Shown: positions 30,673 through 41,399 of the stretch, piece after piece | Position numbering within the stretch: position 1 is the stretch's first letter | How the letters are laid out: every line of letters starts with the position of its first letter | Assembly (NCBI GenBank): GCA_017893485.1 | Contig: CM030358.1 | Span: forward strand, 251,823,228-251,887,227 | Origin: Hemerocallis citrina | Lineage: Eukaryota; Streptophyta; Magnoliopsida; Asparagales; Asphodelaceae | Length of the DNA: 64,000 bases | Direction: 5' to 3' | The notes under the pieces: generated by a model | Told to the model about the DNA's origin: nothing | Databases searched by the model: none | What the model saw: the letters and a program-made list of their open reading frames with translations, nothing else | Translations under genes and position numbers: made by a program

Positions 30673-32612
30673 TTTTTCCATCTGATGAGGTTATAACCGC
30701 CTCTATCAGGGCTAGCCCCCTTCCAAAGAAACCGTTTACAAGTGCGGTCAATTATCTGGATAACCCAACATGACATTTCAAAAAATGACAAATAATAGGT
30801 GGGAAGATTTGAGAGAACTGCACTAATAAGCGTGACTCTTCCTTCTAAGGATAAAGTTTTACCTTTCCAACCAGCCAGACGGTTTTCTACACCATCAATG
30901 ATTGGTGACCAGTCCGCCTTCTTTAGTTTCTCCGGTCTCAATGGTAACCCCAAGTATTTAATGGGGAAAACTCTCGATGGCACAGTTGAGAATCATGACA
31001 TGCTCTTGTGCCTTCTCTATTGATAGTGCGATGGGGATAAGAGCACTTTTGTGGAAATTGACCCTGAGTCCCGACCATACTTCAAAACTATAAAGGATTC
31101 CTTTGAATGTGGTGGTTTTCCCGAGCTTGCCATTTCCAAAAAGAAGAGTACCTGCATATTGGATGATAGAACAACCTTGGCGATTGGCACCGCTGACCAC
31201 TGGCGATAACCAACCGGCCCTACTGCAGTTAGCCATCATGGACCACAATACGTCTGCCACAATGGTGTAGAGGAGGGGAGAGAGAAGGTCTCCTTGCCTA
31301 AGGCTCCGTTTACACAAAAAAGGTTGGCCCGTAACCCCATTCACTATAATAGCAGTTCTGCTGGTGGTGAGACATGTGTGGATCCATCTGATCCATCTAT
31401 CCCCAAATCCTCTACCAGCCAGCACTTCCAGGAGACATTCACATTCTACCGAGTCATACGCTTTCTTAAAGTCCAATTTTAGGAGATATCTCTTAACATT
31501 TGATGTGTGACAGTGATGTATAGTTTCTTCGGCCGTGGCTATACTATCCTCAATACACCATCCTTTAATGAACCCTGTTTGCTCGTTACTAATGAGTCCG
31601 TCCATCACCTTTCCCAAACCTATTAGCTAGGGTCTTGGTGATGATCTTAACTGAGCAGTTAAGAAGACTAATAGGGCGAAAATCTCCCACCCACAGGTGG
31701 TCTTCTTTATTGGGAATCAGTACCACCTTAAAAAAATTAAGTCAACCTAGTTTAAGCTTATGATCATATAGGTCAGCGAACAACTTACATAGATCGTCCT
31801 TGATTTCTTCCCAGAACACTTGGTAGAAAAAGACTGGGGAACCATCTGAGTCTGGAGCTTTTTCCTTTCCGAGTTGCTGTACTGTCTCCTGAATTTCCTT
31901 TTCCGTAAAAGGATCTTCAAGGTGTTGAAGCATGGGGACAAATTCGTCTTGCTAGAATTCTTGGTGAAGTGGGACTTTCAGATCCGCCTACTGTCCAAAG
32001 AGCCGCTTGAAATGAGTATGAAATGTTCCCTGATATTCTCGTCCCCTTGAATCTCTTCAGACTCCGAGTGGATCGAATGGATGAGATTAGATCTACGACG
32101 GGCATTGGCAACACTGTGAAAGAATACAGTATTCGCGTCTCCTTACTTAAACCATGAAATTCTGGATCGCTGTTGCCATTTGAGTTCTTCAAGTCTATAA
32201 AGTTGGTGAATGTCTTCTCGGAGCTGAAGCAGCCTATTCCTCTCCTCCTGTGACAGTATCCTAGTTTCCTCCGTCTTTTTCAGCTCCTCAATACCTTCTA
32301 GGAGGGAATCTTTTTCTCTCCGAATCCCTGCAAATCTGTTCCAGTTCTATTTCCTGAGTTTGGTCCGCAGTCTTTTGATTTTTTCGCACCAGATTGCGGT
32401 TGCTTCAGACCCTCTAGTGAGGCGGGACCAATTTTCGTTTACCATGTGGTGGAACTCTTGGATTTCCAACCAAGCTTTCTCAAATCTAAATTTGGGAGAT
32501 TTTCTGGGGTGCCCTTCTCTGGAAGAGAGAATAATAGGAACATGATCCGAGATTGGTTTGGAGAGTGACTTGACCCACGTCAAAGAAAATTTGGTCTCTC
32601 AGTCCGCGATAC
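30673..32612 (-). pseudogene. LINE (L1-type), 5' half: reverse transcriptase and endonuclease end
   Basis: This continues the LINE after the Tat-1 insertion. On the minus strand, from right to left, it shows an endonuclease C-terminus (SLSKPISDHVPIILSS), a pre-RT segment (FTEKEIQETVQQLGKEKAPD), and RT motifs (NEQTGFIKGWCIEDSI, LLKLDFKKAYDSVE, KRSLRQGDLLSPLLYTIVAD, GILYSFEVWSGLRVNFHKS, FPIKYLGLPLR). The catalytic YADD box reads YAGTLLF, so its aspartates are lost through a 3-base deletion. Frames are broken between 30958 and 30983 and in several places upstream. The LINE starts inside the endonuclease domain, so most of ORF1 and EN is missing. Confidence 0.92.
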
Positions 32613-32625
32613 CAATACGTTAGTT
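32613..32625. repeat. Right target-site duplication of the LINE
   Basis: caatacgttagtt, identical to 17080-17092. It fixes the 5' truncation point of the LINE at 32612. Confidence 0.88.
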
Positions 32626-34067
32626 GATAATTGATATTGCTACATGTGAGCGCATTTTTTTAAAAATTTTTATGTGTGCCCCCTTCAGATTTCGTTGATA
32701 CAGTGTCTCCTACTTGATCGTTTCAAAATCTAGTTTGTTTAGTAGATCCTAAAGCATCGATGTGACTGTTTTCTCTTCATAAGATTTTCTAAGAAACTTT
32801 GGTCCTTAGGTAATTAAGCCGTCGGGACCTCATTGTTTTTTGTTTACAATATATCAGGGGGGTTATTGCTAATAAATGTGAAGTTACTTATCACGTGTAG
32901 TCAAGATCAGGCAGTACACAGGTTTAGTACTATCTATAATCCTATGCGCTGCGAACGTAGAATTCATCCCATAGGATAGTCTGTAAACCGTCAAATCGAG
33001 AAGGCAAATGCTTTATGATAAGTGTTCCACTTGCTTCCGCAGCCAGGTGATGCCAACCTTTGTTTAGGATAAATGTCGTCATCTGAAATAAAAGAAACCT
33101 CTCCTAGTTTGCCACGTTCAAAGATAGTACAATTATTTGACTGTCTGGGACGTGCCAATAATTGTCTGGCCTTTGTCTGTCTGTCCATTTTTGGTTAATG
33201 CCTATGTTACAATATTACCAAAAATACTCTTGCCCTTCTCATGATAAGTAAATGAAGATCTGTATTCTTAAAAAAAAGGTTTCAGGATAAAATGCCAAAA
33301 TAGACTACCAAGGAGTGCCACAGAAAACTAATCACACATTTTTTTAATGAAGTATCTAAAAAAAAAAATCGGACAATTAGAATTGTTGTACGAATGCAAT
33401 TTATGATCCAATATGAGTATTTTAATAGTTGGGAGGCTTTAGGAAAATTACTTCCCAGGGAAAAAAAAAAGGATCATGACTTTAGAATAATTTTTTTTGG
33501 TCAGAAAATGCATGCATCAAATGTATTTTAAAACTGTTTAATTTGTTAAAGGTTTACAAAAAAATGTTATTTCATTTTCTCATGAACTTATTTGCCATGT
33601 GTTTTTTTTTTTAATTTTATTTATTTATTTTATAGTATGAAAGAAGAGTAAGAAGACTATGATAACAAAAGTTCAAAGTGCCATTTTTGTTCAGTGGGTT
33701 GGTAAAGTAAACTCTATGTTTATGAACAGATTAATTGCTGCAAATTCTTGGTTGATCATAAGATTTATCTTCGAAATATAGATGTTAGATATTTTCATAC
33801 CCTGATATAGATGCCACATAACAGGTATAGTAGCACCTAAATAGTGCTTCCTCTCTCAATCAGTGAAGCTGATAATGATATCACATGCATGCTGTCCTCT
33901 CTCTCTCCTTTCTCTCCTTGATAAAGTATCTTTCCCCATATTCTAGGGGAGATTTCTTTTTAGATCCTTAATTTGACCTTTATATTTTCCATAAGTTTTT
34001 TCTAACTTATTTGATGCACTTTAAATTCTTTATGTTAAAAAATAAGAAAGAAAGTGCCTTTATATAT
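32626..34067. other. Unassigned intergenic DNA
   Basis: No gene recognised on either strand. AT-rich, with several T or A runs (33607, 33360). A C/T-rich stretch near 33885-33925 has no further signal. Confidence 0.5.
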
Positions 34068-34252
34068 ACTGGTAATTTTCACGTGCGATGCACGTTTTAA
34101 TAATTTCAAAAAATAAAAATAAAAACTCTGAGGTAGGAAGGATTTGAACTGGAAACCTCCTTTATATTAATTATGTACGTGCGTTGCACATGTTGGTAGA
34201 ATGACAAAATAACAAATGACACTAAGGGCTTCTCCCATTATAATATTAGAGA
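34068..34252 (-). mobile_element. Short Helitron-like element, minus strand
   Basis: On the minus strand the piece starts TCTCTAATATTATAATGGG and ends with the hairpin ACGTGC-ATC-GCACGT followed 8-9 bases later by CCAGT next to a TA run. A 3' hairpin shortly before a CTRRT-like end and a TC start are Helitron features; here the end has one mismatch. A second, decayed hairpin (gtacgtgcgttgcac) lies near 34168. The piece is only 185 bp. Confidence 0.5.
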
Positions 34253-34260
34253 TATATATA

Positions 34261-34415
34261 TCTATATAATAAAACACAAAGAAAGCTATCAAGTGGCTCT
34301 CCTTCAATTTCCCCAAAATCAAAGACCCATATCTAATCTCACAAAACACATTCCCCCTCCTCCCCCCCAAAAGTTTTTTACCAAAACTCAAATTCAAATC
34401 CCCTACCCAAAACAA

Positions 34416-34453
<38 letters not shown>

Positions 34454-35934
34454 ATTCAAATAATTAAGAAAATAAAATTTTAATTTTTTTTAAAAATAAA
34501 AAATTGAAAAACTAAAAAATTTAAAAACTTTACAACTTTAAAAATAAATTAAAAGAATCAAAAAACTTTTAAAAAAATTTAAAAATTAAATTTTTTTTAA
34601 TATTTAAAAATTTTAAATTTAAAAAAATTTAAAAAATATATTTTCTTAAATTTTAGAAATTTTTTAAAATTGAAAATTTAAAAAAATTTAAAAATTAAAA
34701 AATTAAAAATTTTAAAAATTTTAAAAATTAGAAATAAAAAAAAATTATAAATTTATAAATTTAAAATTTACAAAATTCAGAAAATTTGAAAATCTCAAAG
34801 AAAATCCAAATCCAATGTCGAACCCCAATAAAGAGGTCGTCGCCGATATCTGATCCGCTGCTGATTCCATATCGGTGACTCCCCTCCACCAAATTGAGCG
34901 AATATCAAGCGACTCCCCTCTACCGAATCGAGAGCTCTATATGTGCTGCGAAGACTCTAATTTCATCTCATTAACCGAATTCTCTACTAATTTTTAATTT
35001 TATGTGTGCAGGGGATTACTCATTTTTTGCTGACTCGAATTTTGTGTGTGCATGGGATTTAAGTTCAGAGAGGTATGATTGTTTTATTTTTGGGTTTAAA
35101 AAATTTTAATTTGGTAATTTTTTGGATGAGTTTTTTTATTGGTTTTGATTTAAGGTATACGCAAGTGAGAGATGGATTATTTGGTGGCCTCAATTTGGGC
35201 TTCCAAAGCATAGCAGGACAGGTAAGCTGACTAGCAACCTAAAATAACTTGGCAAATATACAACATTAATTTCTTTACTACAAGAGAAAATACTATCGTG
35301 AAGTGTTCCGTTTACTGGTTATTAGAAACCATGGATAACATAACATATAAGAACATCTAGTGTATGTTTGGATATATAGGATTGAGATGACTGGAGTTTA
35401 CCAGTGAAGGGTATAAACTCTTTACTCAAAAAAGACAGCTAAAGTAAATTTGTTATTTATCCATTTTGATTTTTTTTTATAAAGGTGCAATGGCGAGACA
35501 AAGTAGAGATAAAAGAAATGATTATCTTGTATTAGAGTTTTGAGAACTTCATGTATTTCATTTTTGTTAATTTAATAATAAGAGGTATTTCAATTGCAAA
35601 CTGAGTCTCAGACAAACAAATGGTATTGTAGATACCTTCACACATACATTTGCGTTATCATTGTATTTAGACATGATATATTGTTGAGCTTAAAGGTAGA
35701 TATATGTTAAAAATTCTATGCAGTGAATCTAACAAACTATATGCATTCTAGGTAAGTTCAAGCTAATGATCAAGAAAGCGATGGTTGAGCTTAAAGGTAG
35801 ATATATTGTTTTCTCATATAATATGTTTGCTACTTCAATTAATTTGCTGGACCTCCAAAACTATTTTATATAATCAAACCAGGTGCACCGTTCCGAAGAC
35901 GTGCCGTAGGCACGTGTCAACCGGCAAACCTAGT
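34261..35934 (+). mobile_element. Non-autonomous Helitron
   Basis: It starts TCTATATAATAAAACAC at 34261 and ends CTAGT at 35934. The hairpin ACGTGCC-GTA-GGCACGT lies 13 bases before the final CTAGT, the canonical Helitron 3' structure. There are no terminal inverted repeats and no target duplication. The left flank is A as expected; the right flank is A rather than T, within a TA microsatellite. No Rep/helicase is present. Inside are a (ct)n run (34417-34450), a very AT-rich stretch (34460-34795), and a possible exon-like segment near 35160-35220 ending at gacag|gtaagc. Confidence 0.75.
34417..34450. repeat. (ct)n microsatellite
   Basis: About 15 ct repeats, followed by A/T homopolymer-rich DNA. 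Confidence 0.9.
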
Positions 35935-36084
35935 ATATATATATATATAGGGCCGGCCCTGGCCCAGGACGGGCTGGGCAATCGCCCAGGGCCTCATTCT
36001 AATGAGGGGCACAAAATTTTGTAAGTATAACGAGTTTGTATCACTTAAATTAATTAATATTTGAATTAAAAATGCAAAAGGTAC

Positions 36085-36162
36085 CTTCTAGTGTAGTTGG
36101 TTAAAGCACTTATTTACTAAGTGGGAGGTCTTGAGTTCAACTCTCAACCAGAGTAATTTATT
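36085..36162 (+). other. tRNA-like / SINE-like segment with A and B boxes
   Basis: The segment reads tagtgtagttgg (A-box-like), an anticodon-arm-like cactt-attact-aagtg region, and ttgag-ttcaact-ctcaa, a perfect T-arm with a B-box-like core gttcaactc. No acceptor stem closes, so it is not a tRNA gene. It resembles a tRNA-derived piece or SINE remnant in the hAT element. Confidence 0.4.
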
Positions 36163-36242
36163 TTTTACTTTTTGCAATTAAAAACTTGGAAGTGTTGGTT
36201 TTATTTTTTTAAAAACACAGGCAAAATGAATTTACTTTTGCT

Positions 36243-36910
36243 ATGATTAAAGTTAAAGAAATTGAATCTGAAATGAAAATTGAGCCATTATTTCTTTTAA
36301 AACAGAGGGCTTTTATAAAAAGATTTTTTAATGAGATTCCTGATACGGATAGAGAACAACATTCTGCTCAAGATAATTTTACAACTGATTATTTTCTTGT
36401 TTTAGTTGATATGACTCTTTCTCAATTGAAGAGTAACAAATGCTATTTTTTGAATCTATATTTGTCTGCTTATTTGATGCGTCACGGTTAGTTTTATTGG
36501 ATGATGATGAAATGAAAAACTGTTATATGCAACTTGAAAATGGTTTGAAACATGGTGAGATGTCTATTATTGGATGCGAAATATTCACTTTTAGAATTAC
36601 AAATATTGCAAGAAATGCAATGAAATGAAAATTTGAAACAGATAAATTATGACATTCCATTAAATTATGGAGTTTGAAAAAAAAAATGGATATGTTTCCA
36701 AATATTTTGGTTGCTTATAGAATTTTATTTGACTGTGGCATCTGTGAAAATAAGATATTCAAAATTTAAATTGTTAAAATCTTATTTGTGAATAACTATG
36801 ATTCAAGATAGGTTAAATGGATTAGCAATTTTAAGTATTAAAAAGAATATGTTGAAAAATATTGAGGTTGAACATATAATTGATGATTTTACTTTTTAAA
36901 ATGCAAGATC
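36243..36910 (+). pseudogene. hAT transposase remnant (DUF4371 / hAT dimerisation type)
   Basis: A first open part reads IKVKEIESEMKIEPLF, then FTTDYFLVLVDMTLSQLKS, matching the linker of ZMYM1/TTF-type hAT transposases. Further on, after stops and frameshifts, come MFPNILVAYRILF and, in another frame, VASVKIRYSKFKLLKSYL, MIQDRLNGLAILSIKKNML and IIDDF, the C-terminal hAT dimerisation domain. At least three stops and one frameshift break it. It is a dead copy with most of the catalytic RNase H-like core missing. Confidence 0.85.
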
Positions 36911-37321
36911 ATTTTAAATGAGATGTGATTGATTTTATTTTATTTTATTTAGATGCAAAAATTGTTGTCACTATACTTAATGAAAAATATGAAGTATTTG
37001 ATGTCATAAAGCAAAACAAAGAAATCTTTATTTTTTGGGGTATTGATTTTATGTCCTCCGCCGTTATATCATATTTTATTAATATATATATATTTTATTG
37101 TTGCTTTATTCAGTTTGCTTTTTGGTTGCTCATACGTTTTCACTATGTTATATATATATATATATATTTTGGGCTAGAGTCAGTTGACTCTATCATTTTT
37201 ATAAAAAAAAATTAATATATATAAAAATACATGCATATTTATAAAGAGCAAAATTTTATTTTATCTATAAAGGATACAATTTTATTTTCCCCCCGGGGTC
37301 TTAAATACCTCACGACCAGCC

Positions 37322-37668
37322 ATATATATATATATAAGTTAACATTAAGACATAAATACTCTGTCGAAATGGATTTTTATTTATGTTAAGTGATACCATT
37401 TTGTTCTGGAATATGTTGTTTTTTGGGTATGTTGTACTCACGTATAACTTGCCGTTAACTGAAGTAGGTAACAAAAGATATATTTGAAAAAAAGTAGGCT
37501 GGATAGAAATCTAGATAAAATAATTAACGGAATTTTTGGGTAAGGGGCATAGCGAATTTGTGCCTTTCCCCCAATAATATGCATTTTCAATTGAAAGAGA
37601 AACCTGTTCTAATACCATACGACAACAGAGGTAGGTGTCAAGAGGTAATATATATATAGGATAGGAAA
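37322..37668 (+). promoter_or_regulatory. Putative promoter region of the VQ gene
   Basis: No coding DNA is seen. A TATA-like stretch, taatatatatatagg, at about 37645-37658 lies only about 12 bases before the first ATG (37669). That spacing is too short for a normal leader, so either transcription starts from an upstream site or the second ATG (37696) is the real start. Confidence 0.4.
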
Positions 37669-38097
37669 ATGGAGAGGGCAATTGCTGAGCAAAAGATGAG
37701 TTCCACAAAACCTACCAAGACGGCGGGAGCCAAAGAAGCTACCAAGAAGCAGCTGCAGCCATTGAAGGTGGTGTACATCTCCAATCCGTTGAAGCTGAAA
37801 GCATCCAGCGCCTCTGAATTTCGTGCACTTGTGCAGGAGGTAACTGGAAAAGACTCCGACTTTGCCGACACTTTGGCTAAGTATTCTCAGCATACTGAAA
37901 TTAGTTCTGATTCAACCACACCAATTAGCTTGGTAGATCGAGGAAAACTCGAAGAAGATTGCTGTTGCGACCAAGAAGAACATGGATTTATCGAAGAAGA
38001 ATTATCATTCAATGCAGCATTTGAGACTTTCCCCATGTTTTTGCCCTCTTATAACGAGATTCATGATCTCTGCACATTTGGCAGGAACATCGAGTAA
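37669..38097 (+). CDS. VQ-motif protein, sigma factor binding protein-like (SIB1/SIB2 type)
   Basis: An intact 142-codon, single-exon frame. The VQ core FRALVQEVTG (residues 51-60; pattern FxxxVQxxTG) is preceded by PLKVVYISNPLKLKASSASE, the arrangement of plant sigma factor binding proteins. The N-terminus is Lys/Thr-rich (possible plastid and nuclear targeting), the middle is acidic, and the end FPMFLPSYNEIHDL resembles the short conserved tail of this group. VQ proteins of this type bind WRKY33-class factors and plastid sigma factors in defence signalling. The start at 37669 or Met-10 (37696, MSSTKPTKTAG) is open, see the promoter entry. Length and lack of introns fit the family. This is the only intact host-like gene in the window. 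Confidence 0.9.
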   Translation: MERAIAEQKMSSTKPTKTAGAKEATKKQLQPLKVVYISNPLKLKASSASEFRALVQEVTGKDSDFADTLAKYSQHTEISSDSTTPISLVDRGKLEEDCCCDQEEHGFIEEELSFNAAFETFPMFLPSYNEIHDLCTFGRNIE

Positions 38098-38650
38098 TCC
38101 TTGTTAATGATTTTGTAAGTTATCCTATCTTTCATAGTAACATTAGTAGAGAATCAAGTATTAATTCTTCTCTATGTTCATCTACTTTTTATTTATCCCC
38201 AGATATCAATTTGTTAGACCAGCTGCCTTTTTTTTTGTTAGGTCATAGATTATCTAGGTATATATAGAAAATATTATAGGGTTTATAGATTGGCAAATAA
38301 GTAATTAGGATGGATGATTTTATGTTTATTATCCAATGAGAGCATGAAAAATCAGATGAAGTTATAGGTATAGATGTGTTATTAAAACACTGTCAATGTA
38401 CTGTACATACATAGACATATCAGTCAAAAAATTAACTTGGTGCGAGCCCATATGTACTCCACAATTTTTGGACGACAGTCTACAATTTAGTAGGAAAAGT
38501 AACAACTATATATCCATGTTAGAATAATCCAGGGAGGATGAGAAAAAGATAAACATTATCAACCTTAAATAACTATGCAGTAAAACCACAGTCATTTCTC
38601 ACACGACCGTAATTGGGATCGATCTTGACCTCTTTTTCTACAACTTATTA
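38098..38650. other. 3' flank of the VQ gene
   Basis: AT-rich, no further gene recognised. It ends at the Tat-3 insertion point (tcagt at 38651-38655). Confidence 0.55.
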
Positions 38651-38655
38651 TCAGT

Positions 38656-39277
38656 TGCTGCTTATTTTGGTGTGGGAGCAAACATATGATGAGTTAATAT
38701 TAGATGGAAACTACTAACGATCTGACATTTGATCGTTGCTGTGAAATACGGTCAGAGTTCCTAGATTGAATCTGGATCGTTGATTCAACACAGTGATCTG
38801 GAGCCAGGTGGACCTGCGAAAAACCCGAAACACTGGGGGTGGCCCCGGTGACAGACCCTCCGACGCTCAAGTCAGAACCAGAGAGAAAGAAAGTTTAAGA
38901 AAGAAACTGTTCATTACCTTCTGAGTGATGAGGGAGAGAAAATTTACAGGTCTGAGAAATAGTTTAAGAGACTGAGATGAATTCGTTAGATCGATATGAA
39001 TTCCTTATCTTTTGTTTGAATCTTCTCCTCAAGAGATAAACTCTCTTGTTTAGGGATAAGAGATTTGATTTATATCCCACATAGGCTGGGTATCTTTCCT
39101 AGTGAGCCTAATCTGTCACTTTTGATGAGCTTGAAAGATGCCAATGTCTTGTTAGATGAGCCTGAAAAAGGCCCGAACTTGTTAAGGATGTCCGAGATGG
39201 CTAATCTGCCTATAGAAACTGTAGGATATGTGTCGGAATCGTACGACCCTCGTTTGCTGTGATTTTCACCATATTCA
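38656..39277 (-). repeat. Tat-3 3' LTR
   Basis: In plus coordinates it runs from tgctgcttattttggtgtgg to cgtttgctgtgattttcac...catattca. It aligns over its whole length with 50258-50907, but with many substitutions and indels (the second LTR has an extra 30 bases near 50400), so the insertion is older than Tat-1. Confidence 0.88.
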
Positions 39278-40150
39278 TCATCCCCCACTTCCGGGAGACA
39301 ATTTTCTTAGCTTTCGGAAAGTAGTCCCTTATTTTAGGATTCTGGAATATAATCTTAGCTTTTAGGGTGTATTGGAGATATCTGGAACTGATTATAGGCT
39401 TCTGAAGGCGGCGAATATTTTTCAGATTTTTTTGGAATTTTTCATAACTTTTCGGAATTTTCTGAATTTTAAAATAAATTTCCCCCAATTAAAATTCACT
39501 TTTTTTAATTTTTTTAATTCCAAAACACAATTTTAAATTTTTTTTTGAAAAATTTAATTAATTTTCTGAATTTAAATAATTATTTTTTGGATTTTTAATT
39601 AATTTTTCAAAGTTAAAATGAATTTATGGAGATTTTTGAATTTAAAATGAATAATAATTCCTCGGCACGATTTTGGCGCAATCTTCAGCGTTGATCAGCA
39701 TCCAGCTCGCACATTGAGTGGTTTGAACGCTCATGATGGCTTTGAGCGACGTGGCATGAACGAGAGTGTTGATCAGGTGCTAACGCGCTTTTTGGAAGGA
39801 TTTGACGACTGAGGATTTAAGCAGAGTAGTGGGGGAGGAAATTGGCGAGAAGCATCTCGGGCGCCCATCACGAGAGCAAGCGGTTTGCTGGATGATCCAA
39901 TGGCCAGCGAGACGCGCGAGTTGCTGCCTAGCTCACCTGACAATTTGGTTGAGCTATGGCTATTTTTCTTCATTTTTGAAGCTTCGTTGACCTATATCTT
40001 GGCCGAGCTACGAGCTTTGGGCGAGCTATGTCTTCGGCGACCTCCGTTTGGGCGAGCTATCACTTTTTCATCAAGCTACGATCTCCGTCAAGTTATGGGG
40101 ATGTCGAGCTATAACTTTCGAGCTTTGGCCAAGCCATGGTCGAGATATAC
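39278..40150. other. AT-rich untranslated DNA next to the Tat-3 3' LTR
   Basis: Polypurine tract at 39278-39288 (minus strand), then AT-rich DNA to 39660, then GC-richer DNA. No gene recognised. Confidence 0.5.
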
Positions 40151-40640
40151 ACAGATTGGCACCATCTCGTCGAGATATGAAGAAGCCTCTGTTGGTCGAA
40201 CTATGGAGAGATTGGTGCCGTCTCTTCGAGTTATGGAGAGATTGGCGCCGTCTCTTCGATTTATGGAGAAGCCTCTGTTGGTCGAGCTATGGAGAGATTG
40301 GCGCTATCTATTCGAGATATGGAGATGGAGCTGTTGTCGAGCAATGGAGGTGGAGCAGCGGTTGAGCTATGCTGTGGTCGAGCAATGAGCTCCTTCTTCT
40401 CGTAGAGCTATGACTTCAAGGGAGCTTTGTTTTTACCGAGCTATAGAGTTTTAGTGAGCTCTGTTTTTGTCGAGCTACAGAGCTTCGTCGAACTACGATG
40501 GCGTCGAGCTCCACCTCTCTGTCGAGCTATCCATATCGTCGAGCTATGGAATTGTCGAGACATGGAGCTCTGAGCTACGGTTAAGCTATGGAGCTTTGTT
40601 GTCGCTTCTCCGTCGAGCTATGGGATCTTGGTCGAGCTAC
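40150..40640. repeat. Degenerate short repeats of the tcgagctatgg type in Tat-3
   Basis: Words such as gtcgagctatggag, gagattggcgcc and tcgagatatgg recur at irregular spacing. Open frames across it are repeat artefacts. Confidence 0.6.
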
Positions 40641-40915
40641 TGCTTCACCATCGTGCTCTCTCGGCGACCAATAGTTTGGCAGAGTTGCAGAGCTTTTGAT
40701 AAAGTAGGAGCACGGAATTGGGTTGTGCAAATTTTGGAAGAGTGACATGCTGTTGTTGAGCTTTGGAAGAAGAAGCTTTGGGTTTGGATCTTGAAGAAGC
40801 GGGTCGGGTTTGAACCCAAACCACAACCCGCTTCTTTGGAGTTGACTTTTGGACTTTGGGTCGGGTTTGAACCCAAGTACCCACCCGGATAGTAAAAGAG
40901 TTGAAGGCTATTGTT

Positions 40916-40981
40916 TTTTTTTTTTTTTTTTTTTTTGAGGAAAAGGTGGGATAATGCCACCATGTTTCATTAATAAGTGAT
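40916..40981 (-). mobile_element. 66-bp LINE 3'-end stub with 17-bp target duplication
   Basis: The exact 17-mer agttgaaggctattgtt lies on both sides (40899-40915 and 40982-40998). Between them, on the minus strand, are about 40 bases ending cacttattaatgaaacatgg...ccacc and then a poly-A tail (about 22 T on the plus strand). The non-tail part resembles the 3' end of the LINE at 17093 (attaatgaaacagggtgacc). It is an extremely 5'-truncated LINE insertion into Tat-3. Confidence 0.9.
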
Positions 40982-41057
40982 AGTTGAAGGCTATTGTTGA
41001 TCACTTTGGAAGCTTGCTGTCTTTGGATTTTGAAGCTTGGGTCTTGGAGTTCCTGTG

Positions 41058-41096
41058 CTTGCTATATATATACATATGTGCGCGCGCGCGCGCACA
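41058..41096. repeat. (ta)n / (gc)n microsatellite
   Basis: tatatatatacatatgtg followed by about eight gc repeats, an unusual alternating purine-pyrimidine tract that could adopt Z-DNA. Confidence 0.85.
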
Positions 41097-41399
41097 ACAT
41101 TTAACCCTTGGTCTATATGCCAACTGAATCTTTTTGATGACTTATTCATTCTTGTGCTTGTCAACTCATTTCATTGAGCGGTTTACCTCGTTAAATTGCT
41201 CTTTTGTTAAACCAATGTTATGTTATTTTCTTGTTTTGTCGATCGAACATCTCGTCGTTCGTTCTGCTAAACCACTCTTTCATCGACTAAGCGTTGTATT
41301 GTTCGCTTGTTTTGTCGATCGACCGTTTCATTGTTGGACGAGCATTCTATCAGTCTAGGAGCAAAGTGCTTTGATCGATGGATCTTGTATATATAGTTG

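Larger units (their letters stand above)
35950..37321 (+). mobile_element. Degenerate hAT element (TTF/ZMYM1-type)
   Basis: The left end GGGCCGGCCCTGGCCCAG and the reverse complement of the right end, GGCTGGTCGTGAGGT, form a decayed inverted repeat. Both ends lie in TA repeats, which hides the 8-bp duplication. GGGCCGGCCCTG ends are typical of the plant hAT group encoding TTF-type zinc-finger transposases. The interior carries the matching transposase remnant (36243-36910). Confidence 0.7.

Noticed and set aside
33840..33930. Possible MIR156-like hairpin (gtgcttcctctctc ... ctctctctcc)
   Set aside because: Neither strand matches the mature miR156/157 sequence well and no stable arm pairing is visible.
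36121..36160. Functional tRNA gene
   Set aside because: T-arm and anticodon-like arm exist but the acceptor stem does not pair, and the anticodon would match a stop codon.
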